Shown here one piece after another: positions 35,016 to 44,092 of a stretch of 64,000 nucleotides of DNA (position 1 is its first letter; every line of letters starts with the position of its first letter). A model generated the notes under the pieces. The model saw only the letters and a list, made by a program, of their open reading frames with translations. It was not told the origin of the DNA and made no database searches. The translations under genes and the position numbers were made by a program. Source of the DNA: CAUZIZ01 sp965219005 (GTDB lineage Bacteria; Acidobacteriota; UBA6911; RPQK01; JAJDTT01); contig CBDCMS010000001.1 of the NCBI GenBank assembly GCA_965219005.1, positions 108,405 to 172,404 of the forward strand. Direction: 5' to 3'.

Positions 35016-35783
35016 TTAGATCGACGTCTTCCCAAAACCGCTGATGACGTAGGTTCCACTCCGGCTATCCTTATCAAGAACGACCAGCCCCAGTTTCTGC
35101 GCTTCCTCCAGGAGGCTGCTGAAGCTATCGTGGCCGAAACGCGTCTCGCTGAAGGCAGGCTGTTTGCGTTTCATCGTCTGCTTGACCAGGGATGAGTACA
35201 GCACATCCTTGTCCTCGCGCCTCAAGGCCTGGATGGATTCGATCATGAGCTGGAAGGCCGGACGTTTGTCTTTGGGGATCTTCTGGCTCAGGCGTGGGGG
35301 TCGGGTGGCAACATCCTCCAGTTCCTCGTAGAAGATAAACTCGTCGCAGTTGTCCACCAGCATCTGGGAAGTGGAACCCTGACCCGCCAGTCCGATCACG
35401 TACTTGCCGTTTTCCTTCAGCTTGGATACGAGAGGCGAGAAATCGCTGTCGCCCGACAGGATGACGAAGGTATCGATGTGTTCTTTGGAGTAGCAGAGAT
35501 CCATGGCATCGACGCAGAGGCGGATGTCGGCCGAGTTCTTTCCGGTCTTGCTGCGCCGCGGAATATCGATCAACTCGAAGGCTGCTTCATGCAGCTCCAT
35601 TTTGTAATCGACAAACCGATCCCAGTCGGCATAGGCTTCCTTGACTAGAATCTTGCCTTTTTCGACCAGACGTTCAAGGACCGTGTCGATGCGAAACTTC
35701 TTGCGGCTCTGACCCTTGTCGAAACCAACAGCCAGGTTTTCCAGATCGAGGAAGAGGGCGAGTTGATGTTCTTTATCTTGCAT
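35016..35783 (-). CDS. NYN-domain nuclease with LOTUS/OST-HTH-like tail
   Basis: 255 residues. The NYN (PIN-like) domain has its acidic residues in LALFLDLENLAVG (8-20), SADIRLCVDAMDL and ILSGDSDFSPLVSKLKENGK. The C-terminal part (about 180-250, FQLMIESIQALRREDKDVLY, FSSLLEEAQKLGLV) looks like a LOTUS/OST-HTH winged helix, which binds RNA. Family knowledge suggests an Mg-dependent ribonuclease of the LabA/DUF88 group; target unknown. Monocistronic, just outside the integrative element. Confidence 0.85.
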   Translation of the reverse strand: MQDKEHQLALFLDLENLAVGFDKGQSRKKFRIDTVLERLVEKGKILVKEAYADWDRFVDYKMELHEAAFELIDIPRRSKTGKNSADIRLCVDAMDLCYSKEHIDTFVILSGDSDFSPLVSKLKENGKYVIGLAGQGSTSQMLVDNCDEFIFYEELEDVATRPPRLSQKIPKDKRPAFQLMIESIQALRREDKDVLYSSLVKQTMKRKQPAFSETRFGHDSFSSLLEEAQKLGLVVLDKDSRSGTYVISGFGKTSI

Positions 35784-36228
35784 GAGGTTCGATCCACGTT
35801 GCCATATTTGTACTCAAAGTACCAGAAAGCGTCGAGATGGCACTCTCGACCTATTCTCTGGAGTGGGCGACTTGAGAATACTAAGTCACTCCTGTCTGGA
35901 AATCGTGGGTAGTGTCAGGCGAAAGCGGTCGTTCGATTCCGATCAAATCTGTCTGTAAGATCGGGTGCCCGGCTATCACAGGTCGGGAGTTGGCCACTTT
36001 CCGGGACTCTATATGGGGGACGCGCAACCTGAGGAATCCTGTCAACCCCTTGGCCCGGAAATTGGGTATCGGAAACTTCTTAATTCGGTCAGCCCTCTGG
36101 AGTAGGCTCGATATCTGGAGGGCGATGGAGTCGAGCGGTAGAGCCTCCTCCCAAAATTCCCTTCCAAGAAAGACCCAGTGTGTGGCTTTATCTCTTAGTG
36201 CTCCGTCGCCCTCTCAACCTTCCTATCT

Positions 36229-36469
36229 CTATCTCGCAAAGAGATTGTAAAGCCAGCCCACGAAACCGTCCACGAGGCCGCTGAAGGTTCCCACAAGGAC
36301 CTGGCCAAATGAAGCTGTGCCTTGGTATCCGGGATAGACGGAAGCAAGCACTTCCAGAAATCCAGTGCCATAGGTCGGCCAGATCAGATTTGCACTTCCC
36401 AGTTATGAAGACAGCTCCTCCCCACAGCAAGGCAAAGCTGTAGCCCAGTGCTCTCACGTCAATTTTCAT
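36229..36469 (-). pseudogene. Small membrane protein (holin-like family), frameshifted
   Basis: Frame 1 gives MKIDVRALGYSFALLWGGAV then FIT. Frame 2 continues GSANLIWPTYGTGFLEVLAS, VYPGYQGTASFGQVLVGTFS and GLVDGFVGWLYNLFAR with a stop. Together they make an ~80-residue protein with two membrane helices, of a family often labelled bacteriophage holin. A 1-bp change near 36400 breaks it. gggaggga precedes the ATG. Sequencing error is possible. 35784-36228 holds nothing recognisable. Confidence 0.65.
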
Positions 36470-37193
36470 AGTTGTTCCCTCCCTTGGTTCGTTCGATTCT
36501 ACAAGCATAAAGGGGCGAACTTCGGTACACCAGTTGGCCGGTGAATGGTGGCCTCGCCAACGCTCTTCTGGACGCGCCGGTGACCGCACCGTGATCGCCC
36601 AAAAAGGCGTGCAACCCTACCCTAAAAGTACCCCTAGATTGCCCTGAGAAGCCCCAGAATCGACGCGGAGAGTGCTGTTGATGCCAGGGGGCTTGCAGGT
36701 GGCCAACAAAGTCTACTCTGGGGCGCTGTAGGCGAACTTTGTAAACGCACCGAAATCCAGCAACAGAAAGGGTTTAACGGGAGTTTTAGCTGGGGAGTGT
36801 GGCCGCTATTCTCGCGCTCTGGATTCACTATGGAGCGAGGCTTAGGGGCAGGTGAAGAGCGGGCTAGTTTTCGCAGCGCAAGATGCTGCTCTCAGCCACA
36901 CTCTATTTCACAATACTCTATGTCTCGTCTCCCAGAATCGAGGCAATCGAGACAATCGGACCACAGACAGGATAGAAAACACCGGTCTTCAAAGCTCTCC
37001 CCTTCGTACTAGAGAAGTGAGAGAATCGACTTGGGTCACCCACAAGAAGCTGAAACGCCGGGAGCTGCCCGCCCCCGTTTCGGTCTCAAAGAGGAGCGAT
37101 CCGGTGAACATTTGCACCGCTGTGAATTGTAGCAACCCGCGTGCAGACGGGGTCGGCAGATCGGAGACTGCCCTTCACCAGATGCCAATCATC

Positions 37194-37262
37194 TCAATTA
37201 TCGGCGGGCACCAACCGCTTGAGTTCTTCGAACCAGTTCTGGACGACGTTCACCATCTGGAG
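37194..37262 (-). pseudogene. Ser/Thr kinase C-terminal remnant
   Basis: Reads MVNVVQNWFEELKRLVPADN then a stop, matching the tail of the kinase at 40510 (HVVLNWAEELKRLVPTEK). The 3' flank is also shared (cggcagatcggagactg, caccagatgccaatcatctc, at 37147-37196 and 40469-40512). Together with the start remnant at 38551-38635 it brackets the collagen-like gene. 36470-37193 otherwise has no clear gene. Confidence 0.7.
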
Positions 37263-37355
37263 TCATTTGCGAAACGTTTAGCAGTTAGCGCTAAGAAATA
37301 GGTAGACTGCATTGGCGTGGTGGAATGTAGTGCCAGACGGGAGGGAGAAATAATC

Positions 37356-38459
37356 ATGAAGAAGCATTTGAGATTCGCCCTGGCTACGGTTTTGGTCGGG
37401 ATCACGCTGGGCTCTTTGGTGGAGGCCGGGGGTGACGACCTGCTTATTACCGAAGTGTTGGTCAACTTCAACACCCAAACCATTGAAATCACCGGTCAAG
37501 GTTTCGATCCTGAACCCGTGATGGTCTCGTTGGGGGAAATCGGCGACATTTCGTCGCTGTGTTCAGTTGATCTCACACCGCCCCAGCTGATCATTTGTGA
37601 TTTTTCGGCCGGAGGGCTTCCCCCTGACGGGGACTATCTACTGACCGTCGCGAATGGCAGTGGCCAGGGCGACGATGATGATGACGACGATGATGATGAT
37701 GACGATCATGTGCAAAGCGACGAGTATGACCTCACCATCGGCGCCGTGGGACCACCTGGGCCGCCTGGAGATCGTGGTCCTCGAGGCTTCCAAGGACCAC
37801 CTGGAGACCCTGGACAGCCAGGACCACCTGGAGATTCTGGAGTACGGAATTTTCGCTGCGAACCTGGACTTGCAGTCGTAGGATTCGATGAAGCAGGAAA
37901 CCCAATCTGCGAGTCTGTGCAACCGCCACCACCACCGACCTGTGACGAACAGTGCCAGAATGAGGCTGCCTTCATCGAGCAGGATTGTGTCGCACAAGGT
38001 TTCGACCCCGCCCAATGTGCTCAGCAAGCAGCTTCTTTTCTCCAACAGTGTCTGCCAGGTTGTGAGCCTCCTACAGTATCCTGCGAGGATCAGTGTCAGA
38101 TAGACTTCGATAGTGTTTTTGAACAGTGTCTTCAAAGCGGAGGAGATCCGTCATCGTGCGAGGACGCCGCTTTCCAACTTCTAGAAGTGTGTCTTGCGGG
38201 ATGTGTGCCCCCTTGTGAAGTTGAGTGCCGTCAGGTCCGTGATGCTGAGGTACAGGTATGTGTTAATGCTTTGCAACCGGCAGAAGAACAGTGTTTTCTC
38301 GAATTTGATCAATGTCTGAGCACTGGCGGTGGGGATCCCCAAGCGTGTCAGATAGCGTTTGAACAGTGTCTGGAGCCAGCATTGGAGGTGTTCAATCAGT
38401 GTAGGGGAGAAGCTGAGCAGAGATTCGACGAGTGTCGCCAGGCCAGCTGTGGGCCGTAA
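37356..38459 (+). CDS. Secreted collagen-like, cysteine-rich protein
   Basis: 367 residues from ATG 37356 (gagggag 8 nt upstream). Signal peptide (MKKHLRFALATVLVGITLGS); an IPT-like beta domain (about 25-105, ITEVLVNFNTQTIEITGQGF); a run of 12 Asp (GAC/GAT repeat, 37669-37710); about ten collagen triplets (GPPGPPGDRGPRGFQGPPGD); then ~200 residues with some 30 Cys in three to four units of the form CxxxC...QC...C...CLxGC. Collagen triplets suggest a trimeric stalk and the Cys domain a disulphide-rich head. Not a known named family. Confidence 0.75.
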   Translation: MKKHLRFALATVLVGITLGSLVEAGGDDLLITEVLVNFNTQTIEITGQGFDPEPVMVSLGEIGDISSLCSVDLTPPQLIICDFSAGGLPPDGDYLLTVANGSGQGDDDDDDDDDDDDHVQSDEYDLTIGAVGPPGPPGDRGPRGFQGPPGDPGQPGPPGDSGVRNFRCEPGLAVVGFDEAGNPICESVQPPPPPTCDEQCQNEAAFIEQDCVAQGFDPAQCAQQAASFLQQCLPGCEPPTVSCEDQCQIDFDSVFEQCLQSGGDPSSCEDAAFQLLEVCLAGCVPPCEVECRQVRDAEVQVCVNALQPAEEQCFLEFDQCLSTGGGDPQACQIAFEQCLEPALEVFNQCRGEAEQRFDECRQASCGP

Positions 38460-38550
38460 AACTAAGTCGTGATGGGTGGGGGGACTGCTCCCTCACCCTC
38501 CGTCATCCCTGAAGGATCTCAGGTCAGTCCCAACTCCGCTCACGCTTTCC

Positions 38551-38635
38551 GCAGCCGTAACGTGACGATGACCTGATAGCCCGTAAACATCCCGCCTCTG
38601 CCGATTCTTGTAAAGGGAGATGTCTGACCGATCAT
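38551..38635 (-). pseudogene. Ser/Thr kinase start remnant
   Basis: Begins MIGQT, like the kinase at 43209 (MIGQAISHYR), then loses homology. Its upstream region carries the same 36-bp sequence at the same distance from the ATG as the intact kinase. Confidence 0.5.
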
Positions 38636-38667
38636 GCCGTCACTCCTTTCTGCGCCGCAGCAAGCCC

Positions 38668-38703
38668 GGTCTCAATAGTCGTGATGGGATAGTAACCTGT
38701 GCA
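38668..38703 (-). promoter_or_regulatory. 36-bp conserved element upstream of kinase start, copy 1
   Basis: ggtctcaatagtcgtgatgg followed by gatagtaacctgtgca, identical to 43242-43277. Both begin 33 bp from a kinase-type MIGQ start on the minus strand, so a promoter or operator is likely. Confidence 0.5.
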
Positions 38704-38854
38704 GGGCCTGCGAGGCCTGCGGGGGTTTGCCTGCTAGTTGTTAGAAGAAATTCTCCCTGAACCGAGTGCCAGAGGTCCCCCTAGCCTCGCTAGTCCCGCA
38801 ACATCGAAGTACCTACAGCCTCCCGCTGAGTATAATCCGGCGAGGAGGCTTGGG

Positions 38855-40303
38855 ATGAAGAGAGCAATACTTACAGTTGTAGTGATGGTTGTGTCCGCCG
38901 ACGCTGTCCTACTTGCCGAGTTCCGCCGCAACTTTCCCCAGTTCGTAGCAGGCGGCGGTTCCAGCACGTCGTTCCGAATCCACAATCCTGGGCAGTCCAC
39001 CACGGTGGTAGACCTGGAGATCTTCGCGGGGAATGGCCAGCGAATAAACGGCGTCGAGTGCGGCGGCAGGAGCTTCACGCTCGGGCCAGGCGAAACGCAG
39101 CAGATCGTGTGCACGCTGGATGGCGACCTCACCACCGGCTGGGCAATGGTGACTTCGGTAGCGGACTTCGTTGCCACAGCGTTCCTCGACGTTGCGTCGC
39201 ACTCAAGGGTTGGTGTACTGCCGAGCGCCACGGCGGCTAGGGTCGCGGTGTTTGCCGTCAGTGGCGAAGCGAGGACCGGCATTGCGGTGGACAACCCTTC
39301 CGCGTCGACATCGACGACTCTGACGCTGCGCTTCAGGAACATGGCAGGCGCTGTACGGCCGTGTGACGGTAACGAGACTAAAACGGTCGGGCTGGAACCA
39401 CTCCACCATCAGGCACGTTTCGCCGACGAACTATGCGGTGGATTCGAAGACTTTGAGGGTGTAGTTGAGGTGACCGCATCACCTGTGCCTGTCGCGATCC
39501 TGTCGCTCGTCCAGGACACTGCAACGGACACCATCACCACAGTTGCCACCTCCCCGGTGCTTCTCCCCGAGATCCACTCCGAGCATTTCTTCCACGGCTA
39601 CCCCGCTGGCACGCCGCCGACAAACGATCTTCTGATGCGAGACATCTATGCGCTCTCTTCGAATGACGACACCAAGTTCGCGGATTGGGTGGCCTATCGA
39701 TTGACCGAGGAGACAATCACGGGAGATCCACTGCCGGATGCTCCTTTCAAGAAAGACCCCTGGCTCGATGAGGGCGAAACTCTAGAGCCGAGTGACTATG
39801 ACGACGCTTTTGAAGCGCTTGGCACAGACCGGGGGCACCTGGCCCCACTCGCTTCTTTCGAGGGTGAGAAGAGCTGGGAGGATCTCAATTTTCTATCCAA
39901 CATCACACCGCAAAGGACTGCTCTAAACCGAGGGACATGGAAGTCGCTGGAGTTCAAAGTCAGGGATCTGGTTGAGAGTGGTGAGACTGTCTACGTAATG
40001 ACTGGGCCTCTTTACGAGAGGAATATGCCAAGCCTACCCCAAGCGGATGAGACTCACCGAGTGCCGTCAGGCTATTGGAAGATTGTGGTGGTTGGCGAGA
40101 CTACTGATTCAGGCACCATCAGAGCAGCATCCTTCATCTTCGATCAAGACCCTCCCTATCCAGCCTTGATCGAGACTCTTTCGACCATCAATGGGGTCGA
40201 GAGAAGATCTGGCCTGGACTTCCTATGGCAGCTTGACGATGAGGCGGAGGAACAGATCGAGAGCGGACCGTTCGAGGAGTGGGCCAGGGGGTGGGTCGAG
40301 TGA
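38855..40303 (+). CDS. Secreted DNA/RNA non-specific endonuclease
   Basis: 482 residues from ATG 38855 (gaggagg upstream; the longer frame has no signal). Signal peptide MKRAILTVVVMVVSADAVLLA. The N-terminal ~230 residues are beta-rich domains (TSFRIHNPGQSTTVVDLEIF). The C-terminal ~240 residues are the NUC1 beta-beta-alpha-metal fold with DRGHLAPLASF (the catalytic His), NFLSNITPQRTALNRGTWKS (the metal-binding Asn), and VYVMTGPLYE. Cleaves DNA and RNA non-specifically; extracellular, for nutrient scavenging or antagonism. A hairpin element starts 1 bp after its stop. Confidence 0.85.
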   Translation: MKRAILTVVVMVVSADAVLLAEFRRNFPQFVAGGGSSTSFRIHNPGQSTTVVDLEIFAGNGQRINGVECGGRSFTLGPGETQQIVCTLDGDLTTGWAMVTSVADFVATAFLDVASHSRVGVLPSATAARVAVFAVSGEARTGIAVDNPSASTSTTLTLRFRNMAGAVRPCDGNETKTVGLEPLHHQARFADELCGGFEDFEGVVEVTASPVPVAILSLVQDTATDTITTVATSPVLLPEIHSEHFFHGYPAGTPPTNDLLMRDIYALSSNDDTKFADWVAYRLTEETITGDPLPDAPFKKDPWLDEGETLEPSDYDDAFEALGTDRGHLAPLASFEGEKSWEDLNFLSNITPQRTALNRGTWKSLEFKVRDLVESGETVYVMTGPLYERNMPSLPQADETHRVPSGYWKIVVVGETTDSGTIRAASFIFDQDPPYPALIETLSTINGVERRSGLDFLWQLDDEAEEQIESGPFEEWARGWVE

Positions 40304-40431
40304 ATGTAGTCGTTGTAGTCGCTGCCTGCGGGTATAGGGAAAGGGGAGAGATCTGCTCTGCAGGGAACCTCTTCTACAGTATCTCCTACTTTCTTCCCTT
40401 TATACATATATAGCGACTACACTGACTACAA
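40304..40431. repeat. Palindromic element, copy 1
   Basis: Starts atgtagtcgttgtagtcgc and ends gcgactacactgactaca, with inner arms tatagggaaag and cttccctttata. The whole can fold into a long hairpin. Copy 2 is at 43307-43435. Between the nuclease stop and the kinase stop it could also terminate both. Confidence 0.75.
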
Positions 40432-40509
40432 CGGCTGAAAGCCGCTTGCGGACTGGGTTTGGGTGTAGTCGGCAGATCGGAGACTGTACTTCACCAGATG
40501 CCAATCATC

Positions 40510-43209
40510 TCATTTCTCGGTCGGCACCAGCCGCTTGAGTTCCTCAGCCCAGTTGAGGACGACATGGATCTGGTTGCGAGGAGGCTGCTCTCTTCCTTGC
40601 TTCACCATCACAAACCGTTGACCGTCCAGACTGAGATCGTAGTGACGGGCAGGAGGCCAGTCGCGACGAGGCCACTCGAAGAGCTCCCTGGGCTTGCCTA
40701 CTCTGAGATTCTGCTGTCCTTGAACGGCAACCACCATCATTTTCGCGCCATTGCGATAGAAGATCTCCTTCCCGTCAGGCGACCAAAGCGGACGAATGCC
40801 ACCTTCCGTTGAGATTGGGAGGAGGCCCCCCTCTGCCGGATAGTGTTTGGCATAGATCTCGTCTCTTCCGGTACGGTTGGAGGTAAAGGCAATCCAGTTC
40901 CCATCTGGTGAAAAAACCGGATCTCGCTCGCTGAACTGGGTTACCTGGAATGGCTCGAACTTCGAGTTGCCATCCCACCGCAGGGTAAGAATGACTCTTT
41001 GATTCTCCACCGTTTGGAGCACAAATGCCAGCACCTTCCCGTCGGGGGAACAGGAGCTGGGAATCGGACCCAAACCAGGAAGGCTGCGATGGATTGGATC
41101 GAGGGACTCTCTTGCGAGAACTAACTCAGGCTCACCACTCCCATCAGCAGGAATCCGAATCATGTCACCATCATCATTATCACTAAGAAAGAGCTCCGCG
41201 CCATCCCGACTCCAGACGTTCACAATCCCTGAGGCCAAAGGGGACAAGACACACCGCTCGATCTCGCAGGTCCAAACACCGTAGTCCGTTCGCCCCATCT
41301 TGTTTACCGTAACGGCCAAACGACTACCATTAGGGGAAAGCCGCGGCACGTTCACATTCATCTGGGTTTCCAGGAACAGCTCCTGCTGTCCCTGGCGATC
41401 CACCCAGACCAGTGCGTCCTCCGGGTCCACATCCGATCCGGGTACATACACGAGTGATCCGCTTTGGGAGACCTCGAACTTTGGCACCTGCTGTATCGCA
41501 AACCACACATCATCCACTATTGGTACTCCCGGTCCCCGAAGCTCCAGGGAGTCCAGATCGAAGGGTGCTGCCAGGAGGGAGTTGCCCTGCTGGTAGATCA
41601 GGTGCCCTGTTGGCAAGTAACGGGCTTTTCGGGCCCCCTCCACAAGAATGCTTTGCTGACCCGTGTCTAGGGAGAACACTCCAACGGCAGGGCCAGCTCC
41701 TGAGGGGAGGGCACCCGACCCTCTTATCCCTAAGAGCACCCCTTTACCCTCGGGAAGAATCTGAGGGTAAAAGTAACCTCCTTCTGGGATCAGTGGCTCC
41801 GGAGTACCCCCGTTTGACGAGACTCGCCAGAGTCCAGGTCGCCTTCCGAAAATGATGGTGCCGTCCTCCCCCCAGCTCGCTCCCCGACCTATCCCTACTT
41901 CGCAAATGGTCACGGGCTCCCCACCGAGCAGAGACCACTTCTTCAGTACCCCCGCACCCCGCGTGTAATTCGTGAAGAAGCCCAACCACTTCCCGTCAGG
42001 AGAGAAGAATGGAGCCCAGCCACTCTCCGTGCCGGGAATCGGCTTGCCCTCCAGTTGGTCTATCTCACGCAGGTACAGCCGCCGGGTATTGTCTCGGACC
42101 GCAGCGTAGACCATCTGGGTCCCATCTGGGGATAAAACCAACGAGGGCTGAGGGGGAATTTTTTCATCTTCAGGGAGGATGATAGGAAACCGAGTAACCG
42201 TGGGTGGTGCGGGCTGGCTGTCCTTCTCGGGGCTCCAAAGGACATAGCCAAGGACCATGCCCATCAGGAGAACCAGTAGACCAACTGTTGTTAGAGTGGT
42301 TGGTTTGTGCCACCAAATCGCAGTCGCAGTGGTGACCCTTACTGGTGAATCATCGACCGGCTCGTTGAGAGCATACAAGATCTCGATCCGGGCATCTCCA
42401 ATGTCTCGGAGCCGCAAATGAGGGTCCTTATCGAGACATCTGCGAAGCAATCTATGGATAGCCCTGGGAGTGCCCTCGGGTAGAGCCTCCCAGTCTGGAT
42501 CTTTGTGAACAATCGCGCCGAGGATGTCGGTGACGGTCTCACCTCCGAATACCCGCTTCCCGCTCAGTACCTCATACAGCACACACCCGAAAGCCCAGAT
42601 GTCAGTCCGTTTATCTACCACCTGCCCCCTGGCCTGCTCAGGGCTCATGTAGCCTGCGGTCCCCATGATCACACCGACATTGGTCATCTGGTCCGTTCGC
42701 GTCGGCGAATGTGTCAGATCAGCAGCAGGGATTTCATCTTCTAGAGCCTTGGCCAGGCCGAAGTCCAGGACCTTCACCTTGCCTTCTGGTGTGATCTTCA
42801 CATTTGCCGGTTTGAGGTCTCGGTGAATGATCCCCTTCTCATGCGCCGCTTCCAGTGCCTCGGCCATCTGAAGGGCGATCTTCAGGCTTTCCTCCAGGGG
42901 AATGGCTCCCCCCTTGATGCGTTCGGCAAGGTCCTCCCCTTCCACCAGCTCCAGCACCAGGGCGTGCTTGTCGTCGGAATCTTCAAGACCATAAATGGAG
43001 GCGATATTGGGATGATTCAGTGAGGCCAGTACCTGGGCTTCACGGGAGAAACGGGCCATGCGTTCCCGGTCTGCGGCAAAGGCTTCAGGCACGACCTTCA
43101 GGGCCACATCGCGGTTGAGCTTGGTATCGGTGGCGCGGTAGACCTCGCCCATGCCGCCTTCACCGAGTTTCTCCAGGATGCGGTAGTGCGAGATAGCTTG
43201 GCCGATCAT
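40510..43209 (-). CDS. Receptor-like Ser/Thr protein kinase with PD40 propeller
   Basis: 899 residues. Kinase domain 1-275: LGEGGMGEVYRATD (15-28), VALKVV (Lys38), IIHRDLKPANVKITPEG, DFGLAKA, GTAGYMSPEQARG and WAFGCVLYEVLSGKRVFGGE. One membrane helix (about 305-325, TTVGLLVLLMGMVLGYVLW). Then an extracytoplasmic TolB/WD40-like PD40 propeller (LSPDGTQMVYA, FSPDGKWLGFF, FSPDGNWIAFTSNRTGRDEI, WSPDGKEIFYR) ending EELKRLVPTEK. All catalytic residues are present. Both flanks carry a copy of the palindromic element. Confidence 0.9.
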   Translation of the reverse strand: MIGQAISHYRILEKLGEGGMGEVYRATDTKLNRDVALKVVPEAFAADRERMARFSREAQVLASLNHPNIASIYGLEDSDDKHALVLELVEGEDLAERIKGGAIPLEESLKIALQMAEALEAAHEKGIIHRDLKPANVKITPEGKVKVLDFGLAKALEDEIPAADLTHSPTRTDQMTNVGVIMGTAGYMSPEQARGQVVDKRTDIWAFGCVLYEVLSGKRVFGGETVTDILGAIVHKDPDWEALPEGTPRAIHRLLRRCLDKDPHLRLRDIGDARIEILYALNEPVDDSPVRVTTATAIWWHKPTTLTTVGLLVLLMGMVLGYVLWSPEKDSQPAPPTVTRFPIILPEDEKIPPQPSLVLSPDGTQMVYAAVRDNTRRLYLREIDQLEGKPIPGTESGWAPFFSPDGKWLGFFTNYTRGAGVLKKWSLLGGEPVTICEVGIGRGASWGEDGTIIFGRRPGLWRVSSNGGTPEPLIPEGGYFYPQILPEGKGVLLGIRGSGALPSGAGPAVGVFSLDTGQQSILVEGARKARYLPTGHLIYQQGNSLLAAPFDLDSLELRGPGVPIVDDVWFAIQQVPKFEVSQSGSLVYVPGSDVDPEDALVWVDRQGQQELFLETQMNVNVPRLSPNGSRLAVTVNKMGRTDYGVWTCEIERCVLSPLASGIVNVWSRDGAELFLSDNDDGDMIRIPADGSGEPELVLARESLDPIHRSLPGLGPIPSSCSPDGKVLAFVLQTVENQRVILTLRWDGNSKFEPFQVTQFSERDPVFSPDGNWIAFTSNRTGRDEIYAKHYPAEGGLLPISTEGGIRPLWSPDGKEIFYRNGAKMMVVAVQGQQNLRVGKPRELFEWPRRDWPPARHYDLSLDGQRFVMVKQGREQPPRNQIHVVLNWAEELKRLVPTEK

Positions 43210-43241
43210 GGCGTTACTTCATCCTACGCGCCGGTCGGCGT

Positions 43242-43277
43242 GGTCTCAATAGTCGTGATGGGATAGTAACCTGTGCA
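43242..43277 (-). promoter_or_regulatory. 36-bp conserved element upstream of kinase start, copy 2
   Basis: Identical to 38668-38703 and at the same 33-bp distance from the kinase ATG (43209). Confidence 0.5.
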
Positions 43278-43306
43278 AGGAAATGGCTGAGAGCTAGGTC
43301 GAGTAA

Positions 43307-43435
43307 ATGTAGTCGTTGTAGTCGCCGGTTGCGGGATATAGGTGAGAGCTAGAAATCCATTGCGCCGAGAGAGTCCTCCAGGTCATCTCTTCCTACTCTC
43401 CCCTTTATACCTATATAGCGACTACAACGACTACA
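43307..43435. repeat. Palindromic element, copy 2
   Basis: Starts atgtagtcgttgtagtcgc and ends gcgactacaacgactaca, matching the ends of copy 1; inner part diverged but with gggatatagg and cccctttatacctatatagc conserved. A partial word gatgtagtcgg follows at about 43469. Confidence 0.75.
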
Positions 43436-43448
43436 GCTCTCGAAACCC

Positions 43449-44078
43449 TTATGGTGCGGGAGTTGTGATGTAGTCGGCTACTTTCGTCAGAGCGCACAAT
43501 CCCCCCAGCTGATCCACGTCGGCAACAAAGCCACCGTCACCCCGCGTTGAGGCTTCTTGGCGCAACACGCCAAGCACCGCCCGCCAGCTAGTAACAGCTA
43601 GCATGTGATTCGAGGAGACACTGGTGCACCGCAATTCGGTCGCGACATCCCTTGTAGTAGTGAGGGCCAATTCGCCTGTTTCGCAGCGTTTTTGAAGCAC
43701 GTCCCACAGCGTCCGCAATCGCTGCCCCGGCGCGATGAACAGCAGCATTCCGGGCTTGTTTGCGGGAAGCTGGTTAAGGTACGAAATCGGTTGGTTCTCC
43801 GTTAGCCCGGCCCAGAACTTAGCTTCCACGATGAGCACATGATTCCCGTCGCTGTCCGTGCCGACAAGATCGGGAATCCCCGCGTCTTCGGACCACACCT
43901 GCGTGCGGAAGGTGAGCGCTTCGGGTAGTTCAACTCCTGTGCCAGCGAGGAATGCCCGCAAGCCGGTCCATGCCGCCGTGTGCTCGCGCAGTAGATAGAG
44001 CAGGCACTCGGTTGCGGTGTTCTCAGGGTGAGACGAGAGGCGAAGAACGATCTCGCCAAGCAAGCTGCGATTGGACAT
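43449..44078 (-). CDS. PD-(D/E)XK family nuclease
   Basis: 209 residues. The catalytic core is GIPDLVGTDSDGNHVLIVEAKFWAG-like, with Asp70, Glu85 and Lys87 spaced as in PD-(D/E)XK enzymes. The N-terminal helices (RLSSHPENTATECLLYLLRE) and MLLFIAPGQRLRTLW are as in several defence-related nucleases. 14 bp downstream of the HNH gene on the same strand, so probably one operon. A defence role is likely from the pairing but not shown. Confidence 0.75.
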   Translation of the reverse strand: MSNRSLLGEIVLRLSSHPENTATECLLYLLREHTAAWTGLRAFLAGTGVELPEALTFRTQVWSEDAGIPDLVGTDSDGNHVLIVEAKFWAGLTENQPISYLNQLPANKPGMLLFIAPGQRLRTLWDVLQKRCETGELALTTTRDVATELRCTSVSSNHMLAVTSWRAVLGVLRQEASTRGDGGFVADVDQLGGLCALTKVADYITTPAP

Positions 44079-44092
44079 AATTGTGAAACCTC

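Noticed and set aside
36852..37301. 149-codon plus-strand frame
   Set aside because: Its end is antisense to the kinase-tail remnant and no motif is seen.
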